A stretch of 64,000 bases of DNA from Alteribacillus bidgolensis (GCF_002886255.1 NZ_KZ614149.1:1550001-1614000), one strand, 5' to 3'. Shown: positions 34,029 through 43,796, counted from the first letter of the stretch. Notes: generated by a model not told the origin, from the sequence alone. Translations and numbers: made by a program.

Positions 34029-34634
34029 TTATAAATTTTTCTTCATAAGAGATGCTACTTGTATATTATCTTGTTGAGAAGTGTTTTCTAGATGCTTAAT
34101 AATTAATTCTTGTCGTTCCACAGGGTGATTTTGGCTTAATTTAGCTTTTGCTTCAATTTTTGTGATTTTTATTCTGAACGCTACAATTCCTTTACTCATT
34201 CCTTCAACAAAACTAGGTTCAACATCATTTAAATTGTATGGACTATCAGGGCTTTCATATTTATTTACCAAGTCATTTAAAGAATCGAATATTACTTTTC
34301 TATCTTCGACAATCTCCATCTTTCCGTATAAATGGATAGACACATAATTCCAAGTAGGTACTGCTTTAGTTGTTTCGTACCAAGTAGGTGAAATATAACA
34401 GTGAGGACCTTGGAAAACCGCAAGGACTTGTTGGTTTGCAGCATCCTTCCATTGCTCGTTCGGACGTGAAAAATGACCATATAAAGCATTTTCAGATTTA
34501 TTTAACATCAGTGGAAGATGAGTAGCATAGGGTTCTCCTTTATGCTGAGAAAATAAGGTTGCAAAGCCATAATTTTCGATAAAATCATAAATTACTTCTT
34601 CATCATCAATTTTAAAATGTTTAGGTATATACAC
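34029..34634 (-). CDS. paiB: FMN-binding split-barrel protein, PaiB
   Basis: This 201-residue protein matches PaiB, with MYIPKHFKIDDEEVIYDFI, ATLFSQHKGEPYATHLPL, ALYGHFSRPNEQWKD and TWYETTKAVPTWNYVSIHLYG. In B. subtilis PaiB works with PaiA and was described as a negative regulator of sporulation and degradative enzymes. It is the last gene of the marR-paiA-paiB operon, 23 bases after paiA. Confidence 0.87.
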   Translation of the reverse strand: MYIPKHFKIDDEEVIYDFIENYGFATLFSQHKGEPYATHLPLMLNKSENALYGHFSRPNEQWKDAANQQVLAVFQGPHCYISPTWYETTKAVPTWNYVSIHLYGKMEIVEDRKVIFDSLNDLVNKYESPDSPYNLNDVEPSFVEGMSKGIVAFRIKITKIEAKAKLSQNHPVERQELIIKHLENTSQQDNIQVASLMKKNL

Positions 34635-34657
34635 AATAATCCACCTTTCAAAAAAAG

Positions 34658-35176
34658 TTATATGAGTGTTTTGGTCATTATAAAGTCCACTTGTTCTTCA
34701 TCACCCATAAAAAAAGAGTGGGCTCCAGTTTGAACAAACCCCATTTTCTTATAAAAAGCAAGAGCATTTTCATTTTTTCCCCATACACCTAGCCAAATTT
34801 TCTTTTTATTACGTTCCATAGCAATTTCCATAGCTTTATTTAGCAGATATTTACCAAGCCCATGTTTTTGAAATTTGTTCTTTATATAAATCCTCTCCAT
34901 TTCAAGTGATTTATCACCCATGTCTTCAGACTGAGCATCATTGGTATTGACCTTTAAATATCCAGCGACTTCATTATTGAAATAAACAAAAAAGAATTGC
35001 GAAGAAATATTGGATAATTCTTTTTCTAATTGTTTTAAATTAAATGCCCTTTCCAAATAGGCATTCATATTTTCGGGTGAATTCTGATGCTTAAATGTCT
35101 CATTAAATGTTTCATAACTAATTTCTTGAAGTTTGCGTAAATCTTCAAGGGTACACTTTTTTATATTTATAGTCAT
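34658..35176 (-). CDS. paiA: GNAT acetyltransferase, PaiA-like
   Basis: The 172-residue protein has the GNAT fold with the acetyl-CoA motif KFQKHGLGKYLLNKAMEIAM and NENALAFYKKMGFVQTGAHS. The length and the MTINIKKCTLEDLRKLQEIS start agree with PaiA, which acetylates polyamines such as spermidine. Its position between a MarR regulator and paiB supports the name. Confidence 0.85.
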   Translation of the reverse strand: MTINIKKCTLEDLRKLQEISYETFNETFKHQNSPENMNAYLERAFNLKQLEKELSNISSQFFFVYFNNEVAGYLKVNTNDAQSEDMGDKSLEMERIYIKNKFQKHGLGKYLLNKAMEIAMERNKKKIWLGVWGKNENALAFYKKMGFVQTGAHSFFMGDEEQVDFIMTKTLI

Positions 35177-35201
35177 TTAAAAATGTCTCTCCTTTACATA
35201 A

Positions 35202-35654
35202 TCAATAATTTCTCTTGTTTCCTTTTTTTACAAATTCCCAGTCTTTTTCTATATTTTTTCTTACTCTTTGAAGAAGATTGAAAATGGTTTCTACTTCTCT
35301 TTCGGAAAATCCCTCTAATGCTACGATATTAGAATAATCATTTTCTCTTTTTATAAAAGGATAAACATTTTTCCCTTTCTCTGTTGGAAAGAGTTTTTTA
35401 ATTTTTTTGTTATGTTTATCTTCTTTTTTTTCAATAAATCCATTAATTTCAAGTTTTTTTATAGCTCGAGCTGCTGTTGTTCGATCTACTTTTATCATCT
35501 CAGCTAACTTTTCTTGAATGATTCCCGGGTTTTCACATATTCGCACAAGGTACAAATACTGCCCTTTTGTAAGGTCATATTCTTTAAATTCTATATTGCT
35601 TATAGAATCTAGTGCCCTTGCTATCATTCCAATTTCACGAAGAATTTCCTTCAT
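35202..35654 (-). CDS. MarR-family transcriptional regulator
   Basis: This 150-residue winged-helix protein has the MarR core QEKLAEMIKVDRTTAARAIKKLE and the wing GFIEKKEDKHNKKIKKLF. It heads the operon with paiA and paiB. The 115 bases upstream contain two TTGCA-N2-TGCAA palindromes that fit MarR-dimer binding and also face the divergent YczE-type gene at 35770, so it probably controls both directions. Confidence 0.85.
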   Translation of the reverse strand: MKEILREIGMIARALDSISNIEFKEYDLTKGQYLYLVRICENPGIIQEKLAEMIKVDRTTAARAIKKLEINGFIEKKEDKHNKKIKKLFPTEKGKNVYPFIKRENDYSNIVALEGFSEREVETIFNLLQRVRKNIEKDWEFVKKGNKRNY

Positions 35655-35680
35655 AATGAACTCCTTAGTATATATTTTTG

Positions 35681-35739
35681 TTGCAAGTGCAATAAAAATA
35701 GCTTATATTAAATTTAACCTAACTTTGTTGCAAATGCAA
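35681..35739. promoter_or_regulatory. Twin MarR-type operators
   Basis: TTGCAAGTGCAA at 35681-35692 and TTGCAAATGCAA at 35728-35739 each sit in a longer repeated context (TTTGTTGCAA..TGCAATAAAAA), 47 bases apart, between the divergent marR and YczE-type genes. Confidence 0.7.
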
Positions 35740-35769
35740 TAAAAAATTATGAAAAAGAGGTCAAATAAA

Positions 35770-36409
35770 GTGAAATTTTTTTTATGTATTAGGAATTTTA
35801 ATATTAACCCTTGGTATTTCTTTAACTATACAATCAGACCTTGGAACTTCACCTTTTGATGCCTTTTTTGGTAGTGATTTCCATAAATGCGGGGCTTACT
35901 GTGGGAAGTTGGGAAATAATAATAGCTTTAATATTGATATGTTGTAATTCATTTTTAAAAAGACAAAGACCAGAAATTTTGGGGTTGTTAACAGCATTTA
36001 TAACGGGTATTGGTATTGATATGCGGCTTTTTTTATTGAACAATTTGATAACACCTGAATTATGGTACAGCAAAGTTGTTTGTTTTGGAATCGGCTTAGT
36101 TGTTATAGGATTAGGAACTGCAACATATTTACATACAAATTTTGCACCGATTCTAGTTGACCAATTAACATTAATCATACAAAAACTAACTAGAACAAAT
36201 ATATTTTTTTCGAGAACATTCATTTACCTCGTCTTCTTGATATCTGCAATGATTTTGGACCAATTGGGGTTGGAACTTTATTAATCGTTTGTTTAGGGGG
36301 ACTAATACTTAATTACTTTATGCCATTTACTGAAAAAGTATTAGACCGCATATTAACACACTCTAGTACATCACCAAATTATGATAAAAATAAAAACTAT
36401 TCGATATAG
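35770..36409 (+). pseudogene. YczE/YitT-type membrane protein, multiply frameshifted
   Basis: From a GTG at 35770 behind AAAAGAGG the protein can be followed only by changing frame three times. FYVLGILILTLGISLTIQSD and LGTSPFDAF come first, then after a shift near 35870 VVISINAGLTVGSWEIIIAL through THTNFAPILVDQLTL-like sequence. After a shift near 36240 come GPIGVGTLLIVCLGGLILNY and FMPFTEKVL, with a stop at 36407. Intact members are five-helix membrane proteins, often next to MarR or GntR regulators. The gene is dead unless the shifts are sequencing errors. Confidence 0.75.
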
Positions 36410-36626
36410 AATGTTTTTATTTTTCTTGATCAACTAATCTGAACCTTTAGTTTAAGTGCAAATGTTCACAATTTCACATTAATTTTAGCATTAATATCCA
36501 ATTTTGTTTTGCTTAATTTCACTTTAACGTAAATATGTCGCTATAGCTGATGAACGTTCGCTCTATTTATCCTTCAAAACGTTTTCTAAGTATGAACTGT
36601 TTATGCATAAGCTCAATAAAAGATTT

Positions 36627-36710
36627 ACAAAAAGACCCCCATTCATTTGTGAAAGAGGTCTTTACCCTCATATTAAAAACACCGGCGCTCTCGCAACTGG
36701 GCTAACGGAA
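36627..36710. repeat. Hairpin followed by a tRNA-Val 5' fragment
   Basis: AAAGACC/GGTCTTT arms (about 36627-36653) form a hairpin. Next, 36683-36710 reads on the minus strand TTCCGTTAGCCCAGTTGCGA GAGCGCCGG, close to the 5' half of tRNA-Val (TTCCGTTAGCTCAGTTGGGA GAGCGCC). It lacks the 3' half and is degenerate. The gap 36410-36853 holds no gene. Confidence 0.5.
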
Positions 36711-36853
36711 AATATATTATGTTTTTCGGAAGACACAAAAAACTGTTATACTCGTTTTTATGCAACTTATAAACAAGAAAATTGCTTTTTCCTCCTTCAA
36801 TAAACTTGATGTTAATCTCCCTTTTTGTTCTAAACTTAACTAACCTATACACT

Positions 36854-37030
36854 TCACTCTTTATCTGTTTCCTGCTTTTGCTGGTTCATTTCCTTTTTCC
36901 ATGGAGGAGCGATCCATTCGCTTAAACGTTTATAGGAAAAATAAAACCCGAAACAAATGACCCATAAACTTAATGCTGCCCATAGTCGCGTACTATCTAC
37001 AAATTCCGATATAATATCCCAATTCATCAT
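36854..37030 (-). CDS. 58-residue membrane protein of the ger operon
   Basis: A short frame starts at ATG 37030, directly after the gerC stop (37031-37033), with AAAGAGG inside the end of gerC as ribosome binding site. It reads MMNWDIISEFVDSTRLWAAL and has one membrane helix (about 17-33), followed by a basic, then Gln/Glu-rich tail. Position and coupling indicate that it is the fourth gene of the germination operon, like the small D subunits seen in some GerA-type operons (inference). Confidence 0.65.
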   Translation of the reverse strand: MMNWDIISEFVDSTRLWAALSLWVICFGFYFSYKRLSEWIAPPWKKEMNQQKQETDKE

Positions 37031-38227
37031 TTATTCCTCTTTCTGTTCTGGTTTGCCGGTTATTCCAATTCGTTCTATTTTGGTGTCAACATGAAAACGA
37101 ATCGGCACATCAGAAAACATACGATCCCGCTGATCCCAGTTTCTTCTCACTTTTTCGTACGTTTTATAATCCTCTACCCGTATTTCATCTATTAAATTAA
37201 AAGGATCTAATTGAAATTTTTTTTGTAATTTATGTGTTAATTGGGTTACTTGATATTCTATTTCTTCCTTCATTACTTCTTCTACCTCTTTAATATACTT
37301 AGAAGTCAACGGATTGTTCCTTGGATATTGGGCTTCTCCTAAATGACCGGTTGCAGAAATATCGATATCAAAGGATATATTATCACCGTCTATTTTAGGT
37401 TTTATTTTTGAGTCGGCGGTGAATATTTCAAATGCTACTATATGCCCTTGTTTATCTGGTGCTGTAATTATACCGTTTTTATGTTCTCCAACTATTAAAT
37501 TGTAAGCAATCGTTTCCTGCTCACCTAACTCTCCTGCTAATTTGCTGTATTTGCCATCAAATAACAATGCCCCGGCCATTTTTATGTCTTTGTCCTTTGT
37601 CACTTTAACCTTTCGTATAATAAAACTGGTTTCCTTTGCAATTTCATCACTTAGCGTCCCTATCGCAAATGGATGGGGAATGCGGTTTGCCCTTTGATAA
37701 TTTTCGCTGATAGCTTCTATTTTCGTAGCCGGTATATCATTAAATTGTCCTTTTAGCTCAAGAAGACTACTAGCATCTCCTTCTGTAACAAAAAACAGCA
37801 TTTTCCGCCGCATCTGATGGTCTCTTAGGAAAAAATCCAACAGGCCTTCATTAAAATGATCGCTTGCGGCAATTTTGTCACTAATGGCAACTACTTTTAA
37901 ATGATCCAATGTAAAGGTACGAGAACTTCTAGTAGAAAACAGTCTTAACGCATCGAAAACAGAGTGGGACACTGTCGAACTGTTAAAATAAGGCTGGGTT
38001 TCTGTCCCGGACTGACCGTCGGCGCCTTGCTCCATTGGTACGGCTACTTGTCCGGTTAATCGAACTCTATCCGGTTCGCCTTTTCTTTTCCATTCTTCAT
38101 ACGTTTCCGTATCTTCCGGCTCTTCGTCTGTTAGATCTAGAGCAAGTCCCATCACCAGGCCTCTTTCTTCAATTTCTTGTAAATCCCAACAAGCACTGAG
38201 TAGAAACAGTAAAAAAATCACCAACAA
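37031..38227 (-). CDS. gerXC: Ger(x)C-family germination lipoprotein
   Basis: The 398-residue product has a lipoprotein signal (FLLFLLSACWDLQEIEERG, lipobox LSAC), the GerAC N-terminal block with VMGLALDL and DHLKVVAISDKIA, and the C-terminal domain with EYQVTQLTHKLQKKFQLDPF. In intact receptors it sits on the spore inner membrane with the A and B subunits. Its own start seems lost: the frame opens only at TTG/TTG/GTG codons inside the end of the truncated B gene, without a ribosome binding site. Expression is therefore doubtful. Confidence 0.85.
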   Translation of the reverse strand: MLVIFLLFLLSACWDLQEIEERGLVMGLALDLTDEEPEDTETYEEWKRKGEPDRVRLTGQVAVPMEQGADGQSGTETQPYFNSSTVSHSVFDALRLFSTRSSRTFTLDHLKVVAISDKIAASDHFNEGLLDFFLRDHQMRRKMLFFVTEGDASSLLELKGQFNDIPATKIEAISENYQRANRIPHPFAIGTLSDEIAKETSFIIRKVKVTKDKDIKMAGALLFDGKYSKLAGELGEQETIAYNLIVGEHKNGIITAPDKQGHIVAFEIFTADSKIKPKIDGDNISFDIDISATGHLGEAQYPRNNPLTSKYIKEVEEVMKEEIEYQVTQLTHKLQKKFQLDPFNLIDEIRVEDYKTYEKVRRNWDQRDRMFSDVPIRFHVDTKIERIGITGKPEQKEE

Positions 38228-38765
38228 AAAACGGACGTGCTTCGTTTAAATCAAACTCTCCTCCTATGTTAAGAAATAAGATGATTCCTAGCATTCCGAA
38301 AATGATAGGAAACAAAAAAATATTGATTCTTACGAGTACATTTATTCCTTGAGCTGCTGTATAAGTGGTCACCAATAAAAAGCTTCCGATAATGACGGTC
38401 GTGGGTGTCGTATCAAGTACATAGAGTTTCATAACGTCGCCTACGTTTCGACTGTACAACGCTGCTGAAATGCCAAAGTATAATAAATAAAGGAAACAAA
38501 TCGTATAATTAATAGGTTTTGGCAGAATAATCGAACCAAAAAGTATGATATTTTTTCCGGGAAACATGTTTATTAAATAGGCAGCAGCATAAGCAAGAAA
38601 AATAAATAACAGACCGGTAAGAAGTACAGTAAACCATCCTCCAAATCCATCTACAGCAGTAGTTATTGAACGCGGACCCGTTAAAATCCCCACTCCTAAT
38701 AACGTCGAAGCCGTTAACATGATAAGTGCACCTGTGGAAAATTTTTGATCTTTTGTGACAAACAT
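38169..38765 (-). pseudogene. gerXB: GerAB-type germination permease, 3' deleted
   Basis: 198 residues show the start of an amino-acid-permease-like GerAB protein (DQKFSTGALIMLTASTLLGV, then five or six helices). Family members have about 360 residues and ten helices. After GGEFDLNEARPF the sequence runs out of frame through the signal-peptide region of gerXC. This points to a deletion of about 160 codons that joined the two genes and made them overlap by 59 bases. The receptor complex is probably non-functional. Confidence 0.8.
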
Positions 38766-40279
38766 TATTCTGTCCCCTTATTAGGAAGCTTTACTTTATC
38801 TTTAGGATGAAACACGGTGGGACGTTTGTTCAGCACTTGAATAGGCATCCGTAAAATAAAATCGCGCCAGTCATATTTCGTGAATGGGCTAAATGGAGTG
38901 AAGTAATGAATGCCAAAGCTTTTCAAACTGAGCAAGTGTGTGATTAATAATATAAAAAATAAAATCATCCCATACATCCCTAACACGACTGCAAATAAAA
39001 GGACAACAAACCTAAGAATACGAAGCGAAATAGCCAATGAGTAAGACGGAATCGCAAAATTGGAAACGGCAGTCATCGCCACTACGATTACCATTAATGG
39101 ATTTACAATTCCTGCGGTAACAGCTGCTTCCCCAATAACAATACCTCCTATAATACCAACGGTCTGCCCAAGCGGCTTAGGAAGCCGTACCCCAGCTTCT
39201 CTTAATAGCTCTAAAGTAACTTCCATTAGCAAAGCTTCTATAAAGGAAGGAAAAGGAATACCTTCTCTAGCACCAGCAAAAGAAAGGGCAAGGTCTGTTG
39301 GCAGCAGCCCTTGATGGTAGGAAGTTAAGGAAACATAGGTTGCTGGCAGAAAGACCGCTAAAAATACAGCAAAATAACGCAGAATTCTTATAAAAGAACC
39401 TATGTACCAGCGTTCATAGTAATCTTCCGGTGAGTGAATAAATTGGCTGAGCGTAACTGGTACAATAAGTACAAAAGGAGTTCCTTCTAAAACAATGGCG
39501 ACTCTTCCTTCTAATAATGCTGCCACAACTTTATCCGGCCTTTCGGTCGATTGAATCTGTGGGAAAACAGAAAGGGTATTATCTTCTATAAGCTGTTCAA
39601 TAAAGCCGCTGTCTGGAAGATCGTCGATCTGTATCATTGAAAGCCGGGATTGTACTTCTTCTATAATTTCACTCCGTGCAATCGACTCCTCATATAAAAT
39701 GGCTATCTTTCTTTTTGTGCGTACTCCTTTTTCCATTGTTTTTATTGTTAATGAAGGATTTTTCATTTTTGTCCGAATTAACCCTATGTTATTCTTAAAC
39801 TCTTCTGTAAATCCATCTCTTGGCCCTCGGATTAGATGCTCTTGGACTGGTTCCTCAATATCTCTAGCTACAACGGTGGCGGTATCCATAATGATGGCTG
39901 CTTTTAATCCATCAATAAATAAAATTGTTTTTCCAGCTAATAATTGCTGTACAATTTCATCTAAATCACCGGTTTCTTCTAACCGCCCGTCTGTAGGAAT
40001 TTTATTTTCGACTAGTTTTAAAAAATCCTCCCTGTTATTTTCTGGATTGTTTTCTCCGAGTTCAGTCATGAATTGAAGTGGAGCAAGGATGTGATCCCGT
40101 ATTTCTTTTGCATCAACTAAAACATCTAAATACATAATAGAAGCTTGAACAGGCGAATTAAAAAGTTGAAAGAAACGGGTCACAATATCAGAACTATTAT
40201 GAAGAGCTGCTTTGATGGTATCGATGTTTTTGAAAAGATCTCTGTCCAAATATCCAGGCACCTTTCCAGTTTTATTCAT
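38765..40279 (-). CDS. gerXA: GerA-type spore germination protein, A subunit
   Basis: The 504-residue protein has the large N-terminal cytosolic domain (about 1-280: QASIMYLDVLVDAKEIRDHI, LLAGKTILFIDGLKAAIIMD, RGPRDGFTEEFKNNIGLIR, LEGRVAIVLEGTPFVLIVP) and a C-terminal membrane domain with five helices (LPATYVSLTSYHQGLLPTDL, the GREGIPFPS-like AGAREGIPFPSFIEALLME). It is the A subunit of a nutrient germinant receptor. It abuts gerXB (38765). As gerXB is truncated, this subunit is likely an orphan. Confidence 0.9.
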   Translation of the reverse strand: MNKTGKVPGYLDRDLFKNIDTIKAALHNSSDIVTRFFQLFNSPVQASIMYLDVLVDAKEIRDHILAPLQFMTELGENNPENNREDFLKLVENKIPTDGRLEETGDLDEIVQQLLAGKTILFIDGLKAAIIMDTATVVARDIEEPVQEHLIRGPRDGFTEEFKNNIGLIRTKMKNPSLTIKTMEKGVRTKRKIAILYEESIARSEIIEEVQSRLSMIQIDDLPDSGFIEQLIEDNTLSVFPQIQSTERPDKVVAALLEGRVAIVLEGTPFVLIVPVTLSQFIHSPEDYYERWYIGSFIRILRYFAVFLAVFLPATYVSLTSYHQGLLPTDLALSFAGAREGIPFPSFIEALLMEVTLELLREAGVRLPKPLGQTVGIIGGIVIGEAAVTAGIVNPLMVIVVAMTAVSNFAIPSYSLAISLRILRFVVLLFAVVLGMYGMILFFILLITHLLSLKSFGIHYFTPFSPFTKYDWRDFILRMPIQVLNKRPTVFHPKDKVKLPNKGTE

Positions 40280-40431
40280 ATTATTTTCCGGAAAATCTTT
40301 TCACTCTCCAACATTTTTCTTTTAATGCCTTTTACTAATCGCCCCATCTCGATGTCTCCTTGCATAAGCTGTCTATGTATTAGAATGAATAAAATGGAAG
40401 AAAATATACTTTTTTTACTTATAAAACGCAA

Positions 40432-40459
40432 AATAACCCCGAAAAAGCTCGGGGTTATT
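40432..40459 (-). terminator. Terminator after mtlD
   Basis: AATAACCCC and GGGGTTATT (extended by GA/TC) form a perfect hairpin with loop AAAAGC. T-rich DNA follows on the minus strand and also on the plus strand. It closes the mannitol operon. Confidence 0.8.
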
Positions 40460-40538
40460 TGTCGGGTGATTGTATTTTTTCTGATTGAAATGGCCTCTAT
40501 AAAGTTTTAAAGACTTTCTGAGAAGGCCTTCCTACGTC

Positions 40539-41678
40539 TTAGCCCTTTAACGATTCATACTGCCTTATGACTTCTTTTATGATTTCACTGTCTTCATCGA
40601 GCCCGCTTACATTTTTTAGAACATGCCGAGGACCGTTTTCCTTCAGCATGTCCTGGATTTCCACTGCTTGTTCGTCTTCTGGATCATCGAACAAGAGCGC
40701 TGCAGCGATGGCTTTTGCGAGGTTCGTGTAAGGCAGGCCTGCTTTTTGTGCTTCTGTTGTTGGCCGTACCAATCTGTCTTCAGGACCTAGCTTACGGATG
40801 GGGGCGCGTCCTACTCTTGTGACACTGTCATTCAAATACGGATTTTTGAAGCGTTCGATATTCTTTGTTATATAACACTCATGCTCTTCTTTATCAAGAC
40901 CATATCGTTTTACTAAATAGGCGCCGGTTTCCTTCAATGTTTCCTTGACCTGTTTTACTATTTCTTCATCGGCGAGCGTCTCATCTATGGTGGATTTTCC
41001 TTTCAAGTAGCCAAGATAAGCAATCACGGCATGGCCGGTGTTGACGGTAAATAGCTTTCGTTCAATAAATGGGGCGAGATCCTCCACTATCTTCATGCCT
41101 TGAACTGGCGGGATGCTTTCGTTTGTTTCCACAACCCATTCATAATACGGCTCTACCAGAACATCCAGTGAGTCCTGATCCTGCATCGGTACAATCCGGT
41201 CGACCGCAGAATTAAAAAAGTAGACCTTGTCTGCCAATCGTTCTTTTGTTTCTTCCTCGAGATGAGCGTCTATTTCTTTTTTTAACAGATCTGTTGCGCC
41301 GATTTGATTCTCGCATGCGATCACATACAGCTTTTCATCGGTCGTACGGACACGCTCGGATATGGCGCGGGCCATTAACGGAGCAATTTTTGGCAAAATA
41401 TTCGGGCCGATTGCCGTCGTCAAGTAAGCGGCATGTTGAATGGCCTTTATGACTTCTTTTTCTTGATGCAGATTATTTAATCCGGACACATTATCAACGG
41501 TTATCGTTTCTTTTTTCTCGGCAGCTAATGTGACGTGATAGCTTTTTTCGTCATTTATTTTATTAATAATCTCTTCAGCAATATCAACAAAGGTTACATG
41601 GTAGCCGGATTGGGAAAATAATGTGCCGATAAAGCCTCTTCCTATATTTCCTGCGCCAAAATGAACGGTTTGTTTCAC
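40539..41678 (-). CDS. mtlD: Mannitol-1-phosphate 5-dehydrogenase
   Basis: About 379 residues. It begins KQTVHFGAGNIGRGFIGTLF, the NAD-binding signature, and contains FFNSAVDRIVPMQ, ERKLFTVNTGHAVIAYLGYL (catalytic Lys/His region) and RVGRAPIRKLGPEDRLVRP. It oxidises mannitol 1-phosphate to fructose 6-phosphate. I prefer the GTG at 41678, about 9 bases behind AAAGGA; an ATG at 41687 overlaps the mtlR stop (ATGA) but has the site directly against it. It is the last gene of mtlA-mtlR-mtlD. Confidence 0.92.
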   Translation of the reverse strand: MKQTVHFGAGNIGRGFIGTLFSQSGYHVTFVDIAEEIINKINDEKSYHVTLAAEKKETITVDNVSGLNNLHQEKEVIKAIQHAAYLTTAIGPNILPKIAPLMARAISERVRTTDEKLYVIACENQIGATDLLKKEIDAHLEEETKERLADKVYFFNSAVDRIVPMQDQDSLDVLVEPYYEWVVETNESIPPVQGMKIVEDLAPFIERKLFTVNTGHAVIAYLGYLKGKSTIDETLADEEIVKQVKETLKETGAYLVKRYGLDKEEHECYITKNIERFKNPYLNDSVTRVGRAPIRKLGPEDRLVRPTTEAQKAGLPYTNLAKAIAAALLFDDPEDEQAVEIQDMLKENGPRHVLKNVSGLDEDSEIIKEVIRQYESLKG

Positions 41679-41683
41679 GATTA

Positions 41684-43768
41684 TCATTCCTTTATTAAAT
41701 GATTTTGTAGATAATCTAAAAATAAATCTTCTAATTTCTTTTCAATCATGGCTTCGTTTGACGAGGAGAAAATCAACATGGATGTCTTACTTTCAATCAA
41801 ACTTGTGCTGATGATGCTTAGTATTTCGTGTTCTCTCTTGCTTAAGTTTGCGGGAGCGAGCATTAAAAGCAGGCTTTTTATTTGCATTTCCCCGCCGTCC
41901 ATTCCTTTCACTTTACACGGCTCATCTAAATGGGAGACCTGGAAGATCAGCTCTTTCACACTTTCGTGACGGCAGTGAAAAAGGCCCATGTTAGTGTTCG
42001 GTATTCCAAGTCCGCCCTTTTCCTCCCGTTCTTCGAGCTGCTGCAGCACGTTGCTTGCGTTTTGGATGAGATCCTCTTTCTCTATTTGTTCTACCATTTC
42101 TTTTAAAACTTTCATATGGCTGTCTGCCTGCTGTTTTCGGTAAACTCGAAAATGATGGAGAATAGCTTCCATGCTGGATTGGACATCTTTTATTTCTTGC
42201 AGCAGATTTCGCACTTCGGTTCCATGGTAAGAAGTTTTTGTCTCCCGCTGAATAGCAGGTTTTAAATATTGTTTTTTTTCCGTCAGCTTCTCTACATTAT
42301 TTTGTAAGTAATTTTGGATAAATCCTATATCTTTGTCGCTTAACAGCGGGCTTACCAACGTGTATTCCACATCGGTAAACGGTAGTCTTACTGTAGAAAT
42401 AACGATATCGTATTGCTCGAGATTGGCAGAGTGGAAATCGTTCATTGATAAAATATCCACATTATTAATTTCGGCAAGCTCTTTTTGAATACGGCTGGCC
42501 AGCATTTTCGAAGCACCAATCCCTGTTGGACAGACGACGACGGCGTTTATTTTTACCTTTTCTTCATTCATCAAAAGAGCAGAACCGAAATGAAGAACGA
42601 TAAAGGCAATTTCGTCATCTGGAAAGTCAATATCATTAAATTCTAGCTTCAAACTTTTTTTCACGGCCATAAATAACACCGGGTATTTTCTTTTAATATC
42701 TTCGGTTAATGGATTGAACAATTCCATCTGCTGTTTTAAACGAAAGATCGAAGGCTCCATGTGCGCCAGAAGGCCTTGATACAATGAAAAATCATCAGAC
42801 AAATCGACATGCAGCTGAGACGAAACATCTTGTATAACGTTTTTAATCAGCTGGCCGAGCAGGATGCTGTCGTAATAGACGGCCCCTTCATCTTGTACTT
42901 TAGAGCCTTTTAAAATAACAGTTAAAAAATGAATGTCACTGCTCGTTAACGGAACCGAAAATCTTTCTTTCAATTCTTCGCATATTTTTTCCATCACGTT
43001 GTATTCAGTTGTATCATCATTTTCCGTGTTATCATCATGCAAAACAAAGTTGTTTTCGGTTCGCTGCATCGACAGGCATATATGAACAATCAGTCCGATA
43101 TAATCGCTGTCGATTAATTTTGCCTGCTCATTAGTCAGCGTTTGATTCACGATCTTCTCAACTGCTACCAAGTATTCGGGTGAAAAAAACCCAAGCACAG
43201 ATTCCTTTAAGTAATTCCCTTTTTGCAGCACATACAAGTTTTCAATGATGTCCTCATAAAAGTAAACTAAAACGAAGCTTGCTAGCGCGCGTCGTTTGCT
43301 GGCTTCATCTGAGGAAAGCTCTACCCCTACTCCCCTTTTTCTCGTAAGGGTAATAGAAAATTTACTTAACCAGTCTGCTAAATCATCCAAATAGGCTGTT
43401 AAAGTGGCAATACTGATCCCGAGCTGATTGGCAAGCATCTGTTTTTTAAAAGAAGGGCCTTCATGAAGTAATGTAACCAGCAAACTGAGCTTTCTTTCTT
43501 CAGGTGTTTCATCTATGGGATCAACATCCGTTAAGTTCTGTATTAGTCTGTATATTTGTTCATTTTTCCCATCGATAAAAAGCCCTTCATTCTCGGTATA
43601 TTTCAGCGTTAAATCATATTCGTTTAAAATTTTTTCTACCGACTTCAAATTTCTTTGAATCGTTCTTCCACTTACATGTAAAAAAGCAGAAAGAGAGTGA
43701 ACCGTATGCTTTCCAGAGGTTCTTACGATTAAATCAATAATGGATTTTTCTCTGGATGTAATAACCAT
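41684..43768 (-). CDS. mtlR: Mannitol operon activator MtlR
   Basis: This protein of about 694 residues has the MtlR layout: an N-terminal HTH_DeoR/Mga-type region (HTVHSLSAFLHVSGRTIQRN), two PRD domains (about 190-400, with the His-containing stretches HICLSMQRTENNF and AVKKSLKLEFNDIDF), an EIIB-like domain (VVCPTGIGASKMLASRI) and a C-terminal EIIA-like domain (PNTNMGLFHCRHESVKELIF). PTS phosphorylation of these domains sets its activity. ATG 43768 lies 8 bases behind AAAGGAG. Confidence 0.9.
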   Translation of the reverse strand: MVITSREKSIIDLIVRTSGKHTVHSLSAFLHVSGRTIQRNLKSVEKILNEYDLTLKYTENEGLFIDGKNEQIYRLIQNLTDVDPIDETPEERKLSLLVTLLHEGPSFKKQMLANQLGISIATLTAYLDDLADWLSKFSITLTRKRGVGVELSSDEASKRRALASFVLVYFYEDIIENLYVLQKGNYLKESVLGFFSPEYLVAVEKIVNQTLTNEQAKLIDSDYIGLIVHICLSMQRTENNFVLHDDNTENDDTTEYNVMEKICEELKERFSVPLTSSDIHFLTVILKGSKVQDEGAVYYDSILLGQLIKNVIQDVSSQLHVDLSDDFSLYQGLLAHMEPSIFRLKQQMELFNPLTEDIKRKYPVLFMAVKKSLKLEFNDIDFPDDEIAFIVLHFGSALLMNEEKVKINAVVVCPTGIGASKMLASRIQKELAEINNVDILSMNDFHSANLEQYDIVISTVRLPFTDVEYTLVSPLLSDKDIGFIQNYLQNNVEKLTEKKQYLKPAIQRETKTSYHGTEVRNLLQEIKDVQSSMEAILHHFRVYRKQQADSHMKVLKEMVEQIEKEDLIQNASNVLQQLEEREEKGGLGIPNTNMGLFHCRHESVKELIFQVSHLDEPCKVKGMDGGEMQIKSLLLMLAPANLSKREHEILSIISTSLIESKTSMLIFSSSNEAMIEKKLEDLFLDYLQNHLIKE

Positions 43769-43796
43769 TAAGATCACTCCTTTCTATTAGAAAAAC

